Assembly: GCA_910586705.1 (NCBI GenBank)
Contig: CAJUJK010000001.1
Coordinates: 118,686 to 182,685, forward strand
Source: an uncultured Lachnospiraceae bacterium
Lineage (GTDB): Bacteria; Bacillota; Clostridia; Lachnospirales; Lachnospiraceae
Direction: 5' to 3'
DNA length: 64,000 bases
The translations under genes were made by a program, and so were the position numbers. Positions 26,974-35,834 of this stretch are shown here, one piece after another. The notes below the pieces were generated by a model that worked only from the letters and a program-made list of their open reading frames with translations, made no database searches and was not told the origin of the DNA. How positions within the stretch are numbered: position 1 is the stretch's first letter; every line of letters begins with the position of its first letter.

Positions 26974-28353
26974 ATGAAAAGACAGGTGGAAGAAGTAGAT
27001 TTTCTTATGATTTATGAGCATAAGGTGAGGGAGCTGGAAAACCTGTGCCTGATTAAGTACGAGCTGGAAAGACGGGGATATAAAGTCGTCATCAAGCACA
27101 TCGAGGACGAGGAGGCGCTCGATGCGGTCAAGCCCATCTATCACGCGAAGGTGGTCACTACGATGGCGTGTTACCAGAACGCGTCGCTGGAATGGCATAC
27201 AAAGGATTTCGTCTCGTTCGACAAGGTTATCGATATGCAGTGGGAGAACATCGTCTATCCCAAGGATGAGCGGGCAGGCGTTTTCAAGAACTATACGGGA
27301 ATCGGCAGGGAAGTCGTCCGGGTATCGTGGGGCGAGGCAAATAAACGGCGGCTGCTGAAGGCAGCGCACATGGATGAGCGCAATATCAAAGTGGTGGGGC
27401 ATGTGGGGATGGATTTTTTGAGAGACAGCCTCAGAGGATATTATATGAGCCGGGAAGCGCTGTTCAAAGAGTACGGTTTGCCGACGGATAAAAAAGTACT
27501 GCTGTTTGCTTCACCGTTTTATGCGGACAATCTTTCCGAACAGTATATCGCCGGCATGTGTAAAAAGCACGGGGATGACTGGCGCGATTACTACGCGTTT
27601 ATGATGCGGTCCGAGAAAACGATTCTGGAGTGGATGGAAAAGCTGTGTAATGACAGGGATGATATTGTGGTGATCTACAGACCCCATCCCGGTCATATCG
27701 GAAAGCATATGTCGGAGGTGGCTGACAGGTGTCCGAATTTTAAAGTGATCAGCGAGAAGTCCGTGAAACAGTGGATTCTGGCTTGCGATCTTATCTATAC
27801 CGGCAACAGTTCCACGATCGTGGAGGCGTTCTTTGCGGACAAGATGTGTTATCTGCTGTTCCCCTACGAGGTGACGGACGGCTTTGAACTGAAACTGGTC
27901 AGCAAAGGCGAAAAGATCCGGGATTATGAACAGTTCTATCAGTCCGCCGCGGAGCAGGGAGGGACGTTCCCGATTTCGCAGGAGGCGATCAATGATATTT
28001 ACCTCGTGGATGATGTGCCAAGCTACGTGAAATTTGCGGATATGGCGGAAGAAGTGATCAAGGATCCTTCCTATGCGCTGACGAGGGAGCAGCTGAGTTC
28101 CTATCGGAAAAAACAGCCGGTGACTGTTAAAGTGCAGAAAATGCTCCAGCGGCAGGACTGGTTTTACGACAGATACAGAAAGATGCTGGCGGATGAGAAC
28201 TGTCACAATAAATGGATTGAGAGACAGCGCGTCCTGCGGCGGCAGAAGGTGGAGCGGAATAAGCGGTTTGCCATCGAGAGAGCAGGCGAGCAGGAAATCG
28301 CGGCGATCGTGCAGAAGATTGCGGCACAGTTAGAGGGAAATGATAAGAAGTAG
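26974..28353 (+). CDS. GT-B-like surface carbohydrate biosynthesis protein with HP motif
   Basis: A 459-residue protein that resembles CDP-glycerol/Kdo-type GT-B transferases. VVGHVGMDFLRD and LLFASPFYAD start the C-terminal Rossmann half; IYRPHPGHIGK contains the H-P motif that binds CMP or CDP in sialyl-, Kdo- and glycerophospho-transferases, and YTGNSSTIVEAFFAD completes the donor site. The last 60 residues are very charged and probably helical. The next gene encodes a cytidylyltransferase, so this may be the transferase using the CMP-linked product. GGAGG at 26962-26966 supports the start at 26974. Confidence 0.65.
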   Translation: MKRQVEEVDFLMIYEHKVRELENLCLIKYELERRGYKVVIKHIEDEEALDAVKPIYHAKVVTTMACYQNASLEWHTKDFVSFDKVIDMQWENIVYPKDERAGVFKNYTGIGREVVRVSWGEANKRRLLKAAHMDERNIKVVGHVGMDFLRDSLRGYYMSREALFKEYGLPTDKKVLLFASPFYADNLSEQYIAGMCKKHGDDWRDYYAFMMRSEKTILEWMEKLCNDRDDIVVIYRPHPGHIGKHMSEVADRCPNFKVISEKSVKQWILACDLIYTGNSSTIVEAFFADKMCYLLFPYEVTDGFELKLVSKGEKIRDYEQFYQSAAEQGGTFPISQEAINDIYLVDDVPSYVKFADMAEEVIKDPSYALTREQLSSYRKKQPVTVKVQKMLQRQDWFYDRYRKMLADENCHNKWIERQRVLRRQKVERNKRFAIERAGEQEIAAIVQKIAAQLEGNDKK

Positions 28354-28398
28354 ACGGTTACAGATAAAAGTATAAGAGGCGAAACGGAGGAAAAGAAC

Positions 28399-29079
28399 AT
28401 GAGCGATAAGATTACAGCAGTTGTACCGGTGAAGGGCAACAGCACGAGACTGCCCAACAAAAACATTTTACCATTCGGGGATTCCAATTTGTTACAGCAC
28501 AAGATCGAGCAGCTCAAGCAGGTGAAGGGGCTCCATGAAATTATCGTGTCCTCGGATTCTGACGAGATGCTTGCCATTGGCGAGAAATGTGGTGTGAAGG
28601 CGATCAAACGACCCGAGCAGTACGCCAATGAGTCCGTGCCCTTTGGCATGTTTCTGGAGTATCTGTGCGACACGATCGAGGGAGACCATCTCCTGTATGC
28701 CTGCGCCACATCTCCCTGTGTGGAGCCTTATCTGTACGAGAAGGCGATCAAGGTATATTTTGAGAAACTGAAGGAGGGATATGATTCCCTGATTACGGTG
28801 TCCCCCTATCAGACTTATCTGATGGACGACAACGGGCCCATGAACTTCAAGATGGGACTGGAGCATAAAAATTCCGAGCAGCTTCCGATGATGTATCATT
28901 TTACGAACGGCATTGATCTGGCGCCCACCGAGAAGGTGCGGGAGTGGCATTACAATTACGGACCGAAATATTACCAGCTCGTTATCAATAAACGGGAAGC
29001 CGCGGATATCGACGATCTGTACGATTATGAGATGGCGAAGGCGCTGTATGCCATGAAGGATCCGAATCCGACGGTGTAG
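28399..29079 (+). CDS. Acylneuraminate/Kdo-type cytidylyltransferase
   Basis: A 226-residue nucleotidyltransferase. VVPVKGNSTRLPNKNILPF is the CTP-binding loop of NeuA/KdsB-type enzymes (usually R-x-G-S-x-R-x-P-x-K-N). IVSSDSDEM and a C-terminal AADIDDLYDYEMAKAL (metal-binding D-x-D) also match. It would activate a 2-keto acid sugar as its CMP derivative. The next two genes encode an aldolase and a KdsC-like phosphatase, but no NeuB-type synthase is seen, so the sugar acid is likely not a usual sialic acid. Confidence 0.85.
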   Translation: MSDKITAVVPVKGNSTRLPNKNILPFGDSNLLQHKIEQLKQVKGLHEIIVSSDSDEMLAIGEKCGVKAIKRPEQYANESVPFGMFLEYLCDTIEGDHLLYACATSPCVEPYLYEKAIKVYFEKLKEGYDSLITVSPYQTYLMDDNGPMNFKMGLEHKNSEQLPMMYHFTNGIDLAPTEKVREWHYNYGPKYYQLVINKREAADIDDLYDYEMAKALYAMKDPNPTV

Positions 29080-29100
29080 CAGACAGGTAAAAGGAGCGTT

Positions 29101-30708
29101 ATGTCAGAGATTAAACTATTAGACTGTACCCTCCGCGACGGCGGGTATATCAATGACTGGAATTTCGGAGAATATACAATCCGGGACATCCTGTCAAAAT
29201 TGATTGAGTCCGGCGTGGACTATATCGAAGTGGGGTTTCTGCGCGACTGCGCCTATGAGCCGAACAGATCCCTCTACAATAACTGTGCCGAGATCGCACG
29301 CATTCTGCCGGAGAACTGCGGCAATACGAAGTTTACCGCCATGTCCCTGCACAATAAATACAGCATTGACAAGCTGGAGCCTTATGACGGGAAAACGATA
29401 GATGCGCTGCGGGTGACTTTCCATGACTATGACATCGACGAGGGGCTGGAATACATCCGAAAAGTGAAGGATAAGGGCTACAAGGTGTTTGCCAATCCCA
29501 TCAATATCATGGGCTACTCGGATGAGATGATTCTGCGCCTGCTGCAGAAGATCAACGAGATACAGCCCTATGCCTTTTCTATCGTGGACACCTTCGGTTC
29601 CATGATGAAGGACGATCTGCAGCGGATTTATTCCCTGATCGAGCACAATCTGAGAAAGGATATTGTGATCGGTCTGCATCTGCATGAGAATCTGGCGCTG
29701 TCCTACTCGCTGGCGCAGGATTTTATCGGCATGAAGGCGAGCGACAGGGACTGCGTGATCGACGCGTCCATGCTGGGCATGGGGCGTTCGCCGGGCAATC
29801 TCTGCATGGAGCTTATCATGGATTATATGAATAAGCGGCAGTCCGGGCACTATGATGTGAATCCCGTATTGGACGGCATCGACGATCATATCACAAGGCT
29901 GAAGCAGATAGAACCTTGGGGCTACAGCACGGCGTATGCACTGTCGGCGAAGTATAATCTCCATCGCAACTACGCGGAGTTTCTGCTGGATAAGGGCAGG
30001 CTTCGCGCGAAGCAGATCAACCAGATCCTCGGAAGCATTGAGGAACACAAGAAAACTGCCTATGATGAGGCGTATATAGAGGGGCTGTATCAGGATTTCC
30101 AGAACAAGGCGGTTGACGATGCCGGGACGCTTAAGGACTTGGCAGGAAAACTGGCGGGAAAGAAATGTCTGATTCTGGCGCCGGGCTCGAGTATTCTCGG
30201 GGAAAAAGAGAGGATTGACCGCTATATTGCGGAGGAAGATCCGATTGTATTCTCGGCAAATTTCGTGCCGGAGACGTATGTGGCGGATTATGTTTTCTGC
30301 TGTAACGCCATGCGGTTTGAGATGCTGCTTGGCAAAAAAACGATGCCGGCGCTTGTGGTCACATCTAATCTGCTGGAGATGTGTGAGGATGAAAGACTTG
30401 GCGGCAGGCAGCCCTTGATTGTGAATTATACAGATTTGCATTTTGACGAGGAAAGATCATATGACAATAGTGTCATAATGCTGCTGCGCCTTTTAAAGAA
30501 GCTGGAAGTATCCGATGTGGTGCTTGCCGGATTTGACGGATATCGGGCGGGCAGCAGGGAGAACTATGTAGCGGACTATATGGCGAGCCAGCATACGAAG
30601 GGCGATGAAGAAAATAAGCGGATTAAGGAGCGTATGGGGCAGATGGAGAAGCAGATGAACATCTGCTATCTGACGAAATCGCTGTATCAGCGTGAGAAGA
30701 GTTTCTAA
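29101..30708 (+). CDS. DRE-TIM (HMGL-like) aldolase with C-terminal Rossmann-like domain
   Basis: A 535-residue protein. LLDCTLRDGGYINDWNFG at the start is the D-R-E type motif of HMG-CoA lyase/4-hydroxy-2-oxovalerate aldolase-like enzymes, and GLHLHENLALS plus GMGRSPGNL give further metal and pyruvate-enolate residues. So residues ~1-300 should make or break a C-C bond with a pyruvate-like unit. After a helical linker, residues ~350-520 form another domain (KKCLILAPGSSILGEKERID, VVLAGFDGYRAG) that resembles MptE-like/DUF115 or sialyltransferase-type folds; this part is not firmly recognised. It is placed between the CMP-synthetase and phosphatase genes, so it may build the keto-acid backbone. 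Confidence 0.7.
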   Translation: MSEIKLLDCTLRDGGYINDWNFGEYTIRDILSKLIESGVDYIEVGFLRDCAYEPNRSLYNNCAEIARILPENCGNTKFTAMSLHNKYSIDKLEPYDGKTIDALRVTFHDYDIDEGLEYIRKVKDKGYKVFANPINIMGYSDEMILRLLQKINEIQPYAFSIVDTFGSMMKDDLQRIYSLIEHNLRKDIVIGLHLHENLALSYSLAQDFIGMKASDRDCVIDASMLGMGRSPGNLCMELIMDYMNKRQSGHYDVNPVLDGIDDHITRLKQIEPWGYSTAYALSAKYNLHRNYAEFLLDKGRLRAKQINQILGSIEEHKKTAYDEAYIEGLYQDFQNKAVDDAGTLKDLAGKLAGKKCLILAPGSSILGEKERIDRYIAEEDPIVFSANFVPETYVADYVFCCNAMRFEMLLGKKTMPALVVTSNLLEMCEDERLGGRQPLIVNYTDLHFDEERSYDNSVIMLLRLLKKLEVSDVVLAGFDGYRAGSRENYVADYMASQHTKGDEENKRIKERMGQMEKQMNICYLTKSLYQREKSF

Positions 30709-30710
30709 AG

Positions 30711-30803
30711 ACGTCCCGCCATAGGTCGGGACGCCAAGAAACTCTAGGAGTTGCGTTGCAACTCCGTCTCACGCAGGAGAATGCCTGAAATACGGCATTC
30801 TCC
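30711..30803. repeat. Three consecutive perfect hairpins in the aldolase-phosphatase gap
   Basis: Three inverted repeats follow each other. The first pairs CGTCCCG (30712-30718) with CGGGACG (30727-30733). The second pairs GGAGTTGC (30747-30754) with GCAACTCC (30758-30765). The third pairs GGAGAATGCC (30776-30785) with GGCATTCTCC (30794-30803). None has a T-run after it, so a Rho-independent terminator is unlikely. They could act as an mRNA processing or stability element, or be a mobile palindromic repeat. The rest of the 167-bp gap holds only the binding site of the next gene. Confidence 0.75.
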
Positions 30804-30875
30804 GCACGGATTGTGCAGGCAAAAGGAAATGGGCAGTACATCGGTATGCGGCATGAATCAGAAAGGAAATAGAAC

Positions 30876-31397
30876 GTGGGAGACTGGCAAAAGATCAGAT
30901 ACCTTGTCATAGATGTGGACGGCACCATGACGGATGCGGGCATTTATTATGATGAGCACGGCAATGAACTGAAAAAATTCTGCACTAAGGATGCGGCGGG
31001 ATTTTTTGCGGCGCGCAGGGCGGGGATTAAGATTCTCGTTCTGACAGGGCGGGAGTGTGCCGCTACGACCAGACGTATGGGTGAGATGAAGGTAGATTTT
31101 CTCGTGCAGAACTGTAAGGATAAAGTGCCTTATCTGGAAAAATTTCTGCGCGAACAGGACGCTTCATGGGATGAGATCGGTTATCTGGGAGACGATCTGA
31201 ACGATCTGCCGGGTATGAGCCGCTGCGGATTTGCGGGATGCCCCGAGGACGCCTGCGCGGAGGTGAAGGCATCCGCAGATTATGTGTCCACGATCAAGGG
31301 GGGCTATGGCGCGGTGCGGGATATTGTGGAGCATCTGCTGCGCGCGCGGGGCGAATGGGAAAAGGTTACGGCGGAGATTTACGGGATCGGCGTATAG
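30876..31397 (+). CDS. KdsC-like HAD phosphatase
   Basis: A 173-residue cap-less HAD enzyme. LVIDVDGTMTDAGIYY is the catalytic D-x-D-G-T/V-L-T-D loop of KdsC and of the phosphatase part of CMP-sialic acid synthases. VLTGREC (motif II) and YLGDDLNDLP (motif IV) are intact. It would remove phosphate from a keto-acid sugar phosphate before activation with CTP. The start is GTG 30876, set by GAAAGGAAA at 30861-30869; the ATG at 30846 runs into a stop. Read after the hairpin array, 167 bp from the aldolase gene. Confidence 0.85.
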   Translation: MGDWQKIRYLVIDVDGTMTDAGIYYDEHGNELKKFCTKDAAGFFAARRAGIKILVLTGRECAATTRRMGEMKVDFLVQNCKDKVPYLEKFLREQDASWDEIGYLGDDLNDLPGMSRCGFAGCPEDACAEVKASADYVSTIKGGYGAVRDIVEHLLRARGEWEKVTAEIYGIGV

Positions 31398-31414
31398 AAA
31401 CGGGAGGAAGCGGC

Positions 31415-32593
31415 ATGAAAATTATGTTTCTGGCAAGTTCCTACTTTCCGGCACAGGACGGGGTCTCTCAGGTGACGCAGTATCTGGCGGAGGGATTGGC
31501 AAAAAAGCATGAGGTGTTTGTGATTGCTACCCGAAAAGACTATGGGGAGACAGAGGAGCGAAACGGTGTCAGAATAGAGCGTATCCGTGCCAGACGCAAT
31601 CGGTTTACATGCCGCTGCCAAGGGGAGAGAAAGCGGGTCAGGGACAGTATTTTGCGCTATCAGCCGGATGTTTTGATTATAGTTGGCGTTCAGGTCTGGG
31701 GATATGACTGGTTTAAAAGAAAGCTGGATCAGTTGTCTGGCAAAAAAGTGCTGATGACACACGGCTGTTCCTGTCTGGGAGAATATCATGTCTGGGAACA
31801 GGTCAGACAGGTGCGCTTCAGGAGACAGATTGTTGCAGATTTACTCCGGGTGAACAATGAATGGTATTGGAAGAAGTATCAGAAAACTTTGGCAAAAGAT
31901 ATGGCACGGTTTCATCTGGTGTCCTATCTTTTTGAAGGGGAGGACTTGTACGGATATTCAAAGCGTGCAGGTCTTCAAAATGCCATGATTCTGGAAAATG
32001 CGACGGAGGACTTTTTCTTTGAAAGAAAAGCTTATGTGGTGGACGAGAAGAAGGAGATTGTATTTATTAATGTCTCGACCTATGAGGAGCGTAAGAACCA
32101 GAAGATGATTCTGCAGGCATATCACAAGGCGAATCTGCCAAACACCAGACTGGTATTGATTGGTTCAAAAGAGACGGAATACTACAGAGAGCTTGCCGGC
32201 ATGAAGGAGAAGATAGAAGGAGATTCCGAATGGAAAGGCTGTGTTGATATCTACGCGGGACTGACAAGGGGTCAGGTGCTGGAACTCTATAAGAGCGCTG
32301 ATATCTATGTTTCCGCCAGCAGTTGGGAGGCAATGTCCATCTCTATCTGCGAGGCCGCCGCTGCGGGACTATTGATTCTCTCGACGAATGTCGGGCATGT
32401 CGCCCAGATCCCGGGGGTTTTGTTTTTCGACAGTGTGGAAGAACTCCGGGAACTGATGGAGAGGGCATACCGGGAACCTGATGTCCGGAGGGAAAACGGT
32501 ATGTGCGCGTATGCGTATGCGGAGGAGAACTATCGGACGCAAAAGAAGGTTGATCAGTTGGAGAGCGCACTGATCGGGCTGGTGGGCGAGTGA
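31415..32593 (+). CDS. GT4 glycosyltransferase
   Basis: A 392-residue GT-B protein. The N-terminus IMFLASSYFPAQDGVSQVTQ shows the usual loop, and the C-terminal half has VSTYEERKNQK, LVLIGSKETEYY and YVSASSWEAMSISICEAAAAG, a GT4 donor region with the second Glu of the E-x7-E pair. The start at ATG 31415 is preceded by GGGAGGAAG (31402-31410). Its stop overlaps the start of the next GT4 gene (TGATG). Confidence 0.85.
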   Translation: MKIMFLASSYFPAQDGVSQVTQYLAEGLAKKHEVFVIATRKDYGETEERNGVRIERIRARRNRFTCRCQGERKRVRDSILRYQPDVLIIVGVQVWGYDWFKRKLDQLSGKKVLMTHGCSCLGEYHVWEQVRQVRFRRQIVADLLRVNNEWYWKKYQKTLAKDMARFHLVSYLFEGEDLYGYSKRAGLQNAMILENATEDFFFERKAYVVDEKKEIVFINVSTYEERKNQKMILQAYHKANLPNTRLVLIGSKETEYYRELAGMKEKIEGDSEWKGCVDIYAGLTRGQVLELYKSADIYVSASSWEAMSISICEAAAAGLLILSTNVGHVAQIPGVLFFDSVEELRELMERAYREPDVRRENGMCAYAYAEENYRTQKKVDQLESALIGLVGE

Positions 32594-33861
32594 TGACAAA
32601 ACTTATTTTGGCAACAGAAAATTTTCCCTACGGCAAAGGGGAGACGAGTTTTATTATTCCGGAACTCCTGCGTTTAAGGCAGCACTATGATATTACGGTC
32701 ATTTCCCATGCGGACGAGGAGCAGATTCGCGGCGGAATGACTGCCAAAATGCCCGACGGCATAAAGCTGATTTGTTTTGGGAGACCGAACCTGACTCTTG
32801 CGGATAAGATCAAGGCTCCTGTCCTGTTTATTCTGGACAGAAACGCGAGGCGGGAAATCCGGGAAATATGGAGAGAAAAAGAGGACAGGAAGGAGCGGTT
32901 ATACCAATCAATATCCTTTTTTGCACAGACGCTGTCAGATCAGAAAAAGCTGCGTAAGAGCGGCATTTTTTCCATGCAGGAACCGATCGTTTACTATTCC
33001 TTCTGGTACACGTATTTCTGCTACAGCGCGGTGCGGGAGTGTGGAAAAGACAGATATCCGAATATCAGACTGGTTACGCGCACCCATGGCGTTGACCTCT
33101 ACCACGAGAGAATACCGGGGAAGCGGCAGCCTTTTAAACATCGTATGGAGGAGGGACTTGATGCGATACTCTTCGCCTGCGACTACGGAAAAAGATATTA
33201 TATAGAGCGGATCAGACAGAATATAGACGAAACAAAGCTGTATCTGTGCAGGCTGGGGACAGAGCCGGTCAGTGCGCCGGATCGCTGTGGGGGGCAGGAC
33301 GTATGGCATGTGATAAGCTGTTCCAATGTGATCGGCTTAAAAAGGATTCCGCTTATTATTGACGGTCTTTCACTGATCCGTGATAAAAAGATACACTGGA
33401 CGCATATCGGGGATGGCGCGGATCTGGAAAAGGTGAAAGATTATGCCCGGGAAAAACTGGGAGAGAAAGAGAATATCAAGTACACGTTTCAGGGATATAT
33501 GGAGAATGCGCAGGTCATCCAATATTACAGAGAGCATCCGGCTGACTGTTTCATAACAACTTCTTCCACGGAAGGCGGCTGCCCGGTGTCCATACAGGAG
33601 GCGATGAAATTCGGGATACCTGTAATCGGAACGGATGTAGGCGGTATCACGGAGATGATCGGAGAAAACGGGATTCTTTTGCCGGCGGATCCGAACGGGG
33701 AGGAAGTGGCTGCGGCAATCAGGAAAATGATGTCATTGGACGTAGAGACAGTTAACATGATGAGAAATGTAAGTCGGCGGTTGTGGGAGAAAGACTATAA
33801 TATTGATGTAAATATGATAAGTTTGCTGGAAATCTTAAATAGTCTTGAAAATGCGGGATGA
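32593..33861 (+). CDS. GT4 glycosyltransferase
   Basis: A 422-residue GT-B protein. Starts with LILATENFPYGKGETSFI, typical for a colanic-acid/EPS GT4 group. THGVDLYH, CRLGTEP and TTSSTEGGCPVSIQEAMKFG give acceptor and donor regions, with a serine-glycine rich variant of the donor loop. It is the last gene before the promoter at 33875 and before the shift to AT-richer DNA. ATG 32593 overlaps the upstream stop; a GTG one codon earlier is possible. Confidence 0.85.
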   Translation: MTKLILATENFPYGKGETSFIIPELLRLRQHYDITVISHADEEQIRGGMTAKMPDGIKLICFGRPNLTLADKIKAPVLFILDRNARREIREIWREKEDRKERLYQSISFFAQTLSDQKKLRKSGIFSMQEPIVYYSFWYTYFCYSAVRECGKDRYPNIRLVTRTHGVDLYHERIPGKRQPFKHRMEEGLDAILFACDYGKRYYIERIRQNIDETKLYLCRLGTEPVSAPDRCGGQDVWHVISCSNVIGLKRIPLIIDGLSLIRDKKIHWTHIGDGADLEKVKDYAREKLGEKENIKYTFQGYMENAQVIQYYREHPADCFITTSSTEGGCPVSIQEAMKFGIPVIGTDVGGITEMIGENGILLPADPNGEEVAAAIRKMMSLDVETVNMMRNVSRRLWEKDYNIDVNMISLLEILNSLENAG

Positions 33862-33874
33862 TATGGCACAGCGG

Positions 33875-33903
33875 CTGACAACGGTTAAGAAGTGTGTTAT
33901 AAT
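33875..33903 (+). promoter_or_regulatory. Sigma-A promoter opening the AT-richer block
   Basis: CTGACA (33875-33880) and consensus TATAAT (33898-33903) are 17 bp apart. The start of the FkbM gene is 67 bp downstream. It marks the border between the GC-richer left part and the AT-richer right part of the window. Confidence 0.75.
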
Positions 33904-33969
33904 CTACGGGTCGAAAGATGGCGCTGTATGGGAAATATAAGTAAGGATGAAGTGGTGCGAGGTTAGCTT

Positions 33970-34851
33970 ATGATATATCGAAATTTGAGAAGAAGAATGG
34001 ACTATATTCTGGCGTCGGATGGATCCAGAAGAAAAAGAGAACTGCGAATGAAAATAGACTTGTTCAGTCCCGGATGCAAATACCGTGACGAGTATTTGGA
34101 AGAGATAACGTACATGAAAGCAAGGGATATCATTACAATGTTTCCGTATGCTTTCAGGGAGAGGTATCGCGAACTTGCGATAGATGTTAAGCGGGACGAA
34201 GAGAAAAAAATGTTTTATGTGGTGCATGACGGTAAGCGGTTATATTACCCATCTGACATTTCCGGGGAAGGAGTCAGAAACATGTACAGGGCAATAAGGC
34301 TGGAGCAGGATATAGAATCTCCACATCGGTATTTTTCTGATGGCTTTGAATTTATGCAGAATGGTATTTTCTGTGATGTGGGGTGCGCGGAGGCGAATAT
34401 CGCATTGGAGGTCGTAGACCGGGCGAAGGCGGTTGTGCTGTTTGAAGCTTCTTCGCGTTGGCTGCCTGCGCTGGAGGCGACTTTTGAACCTTATCGGGAT
34501 AAGGTCCATATTATTAACAAGTTTGCGGGAAATAAAATAAATGATGAGATGACGACGATTGACTATGAATTGGAACAGAGAGGTCTTGACGGAGAAGTGT
34601 ATATCAAGATTGATGCAGAAGGTTCAGAGGAAAAAATACTTGATGGAGGAATGGATACGCTGAAAAAGAGAAGGGTGCGTGGCGCAGTTTGTACCTATCA
34701 CAGACAGGAAGATGCTAAAAAGTTTGAAAAGGTATTTAAGGATCTGAAATTTCAAACACAGTTCAGCAATGGCTGGTGCATCTATATGGGATCAGAGAAA
34801 CTGGAGCCGCCATATTTCAGAAAAGGGTTACTCAGAATATCTAATTTTTAG
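33970..34851 (+). CDS. FkbM family methyltransferase
   Basis: A 293-residue protein. FCDVGCAEANIALEVV is the S-adenosylmethionine-binding loop and VYIKIDAEGSEEKILDGG is the FkbM hallmark. A ~115-residue N-terminal extension precedes the methyltransferase fold. FkbM enzymes O-methylate sugars and polyketides; within this locus a sugar O-methyl group is expected. GAGG at 33959-33962 supports the start. Transcribed from the promoter at 33875-33903. Confidence 0.8.
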   Translation: MIYRNLRRRMDYILASDGSRRKRELRMKIDLFSPGCKYRDEYLEEITYMKARDIITMFPYAFRERYRELAIDVKRDEEKKMFYVVHDGKRLYYPSDISGEGVRNMYRAIRLEQDIESPHRYFSDGFEFMQNGIFCDVGCAEANIALEVVDRAKAVVLFEASSRWLPALEATFEPYRDKVHIINKFAGNKINDEMTTIDYELEQRGLDGEVYIKIDAEGSEEKILDGGMDTLKKRRVRGAVCTYHRQEDAKKFEKVFKDLKFQTQFSNGWCIYMGSEKLEPPYFRKGLLRISNF

Positions 34852-34895
34852 CGTAATTGTATAGATTTCAGGATAGTGATTTAGGGGAAACGGTA

Positions 34896-35834
34896 ATGAT
34901 AAAAAGAGGGGTCATAAAGAAGAAATTAGATAGTATTTTAAGAACAATTGTATGGTATAATAAGCCGATTATCAGAAAGTGCATTAAAAATCCTGTTGTT
35001 ATTTTTAAGATGGATGGGGGGACGTGCTCTCAGATCAACAATTATGTCAGTATGAAAATGCTGGCAGAAAAAACGGGATATCATCTTATCATGGATGTTT
35101 CATGGTACGACAGATACGGAGAAGGGGAGGACAGTGTGATTGCCAGACCCTATAATATAGATAAACTGTTTTATTTAGAAGAGTATCAGACGGCAGGGAA
35201 GGTGCAGGCGTGGTTATACAAGGTACTGTTTGCCTGTTTTACGCCAGAGGATAAAATTGAAAAAGGGCTATTCGGGCTTGATTTAAATACTTTTACGATA
35301 CCTCCGGCACCATGCTATCTGCATGGTTATTTTAAGTATAAACTGTCTGAAATAGAGAAAAATATAGGGAAATACTGTTCTTTTAAGGATAAAGAAGAAA
35401 TACTGGATTCCCAAAATCTGACTGTATATCAAGAGATTGTTTCCTGTGCAAATCCTGTCGGTGTACATGTCAGACGTGGAGATATGTCTGTGGAAGGAAG
35501 GTATTGGAAAGTTTTGCCGGAACAGTATTTTATTAATGTATGCGAGGACTTAAACGAACAGGGCACGATATTTTTTTTCTTTTCTGAAGAGCCACAGTGG
35601 GTTTTGGAGAAAATTATTCCCTTCATAAATGCTCGTAGCAGAGTTGTGAACAATGCATCCTATTATGGGTATCGGGATTTATATTTATTGAGTCAGTGCA
35701 GATATACGGTTAAGAGTCAGGGAAGCTTCGGTGAATATGCCTATATGTTAAATAAAAGGCAGGATAAGAAGTTGGTTGCCTATAATGGGGAAAAGCCCAG
35801 ATTGTGGGAATGGAGATCTTATTATGAAGCATGA
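34896..35834 (+). CDS. GT11-like alpha-1,2-fucosyltransferase family protein
   Basis: A 312-residue protein. VGVHVRRGDM (the GDP-fucose-binding HxRRGD motif of GT11), FFFSEEPQWV and SQCRYTVKSQGSFGEYAYML are the three GT11 motifs in order. The early MDGGTCSQINNYVSM replaces the usual G-x-x-G-N-Q-L-F, an altered acceptor-side motif. It likely adds fucose or a related sugar. The start at ATG 34896 follows GGGGAA at 34884-34889; its 3' end overlaps the exporter gene by 11 nt. Confidence 0.75.
   Translation: MIKRGVIKKKLDSILRTIVWYNKPIIRKCIKNPVVIFKMDGGTCSQINNYVSMKMLAEKTGYHLIMDVSWYDRYGEGEDSVIARPYNIDKLFYLEEYQTAGKVQAWLYKVLFACFTPEDKIEKGLFGLDLNTFTIPPAPCYLHGYFKYKLSEIEKNIGKYCSFKDKEEILDSQNLTVYQEIVSCANPVGVHVRRGDMSVEGRYWKVLPEQYFINVCEDLNEQGTIFFFFSEEPQWVLEKIIPFINARSRVVNNASYYGYRDLYLLSQCRYTVKSQGSFGEYAYMLNKRQDKKLVAYNGEKPRLWEWRSYYEA

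Noticed and set aside
29194..30441. 415-codon open frame on the minus strand
   Set aside because: Antisense to the aldolase gene; no start signal and no recognisable domain.
30711..30803. Hairpins as a Rho-independent terminator
   Set aside because: No T-run follows any of the three stems, and the downstream gene has no clear promoter of its own.
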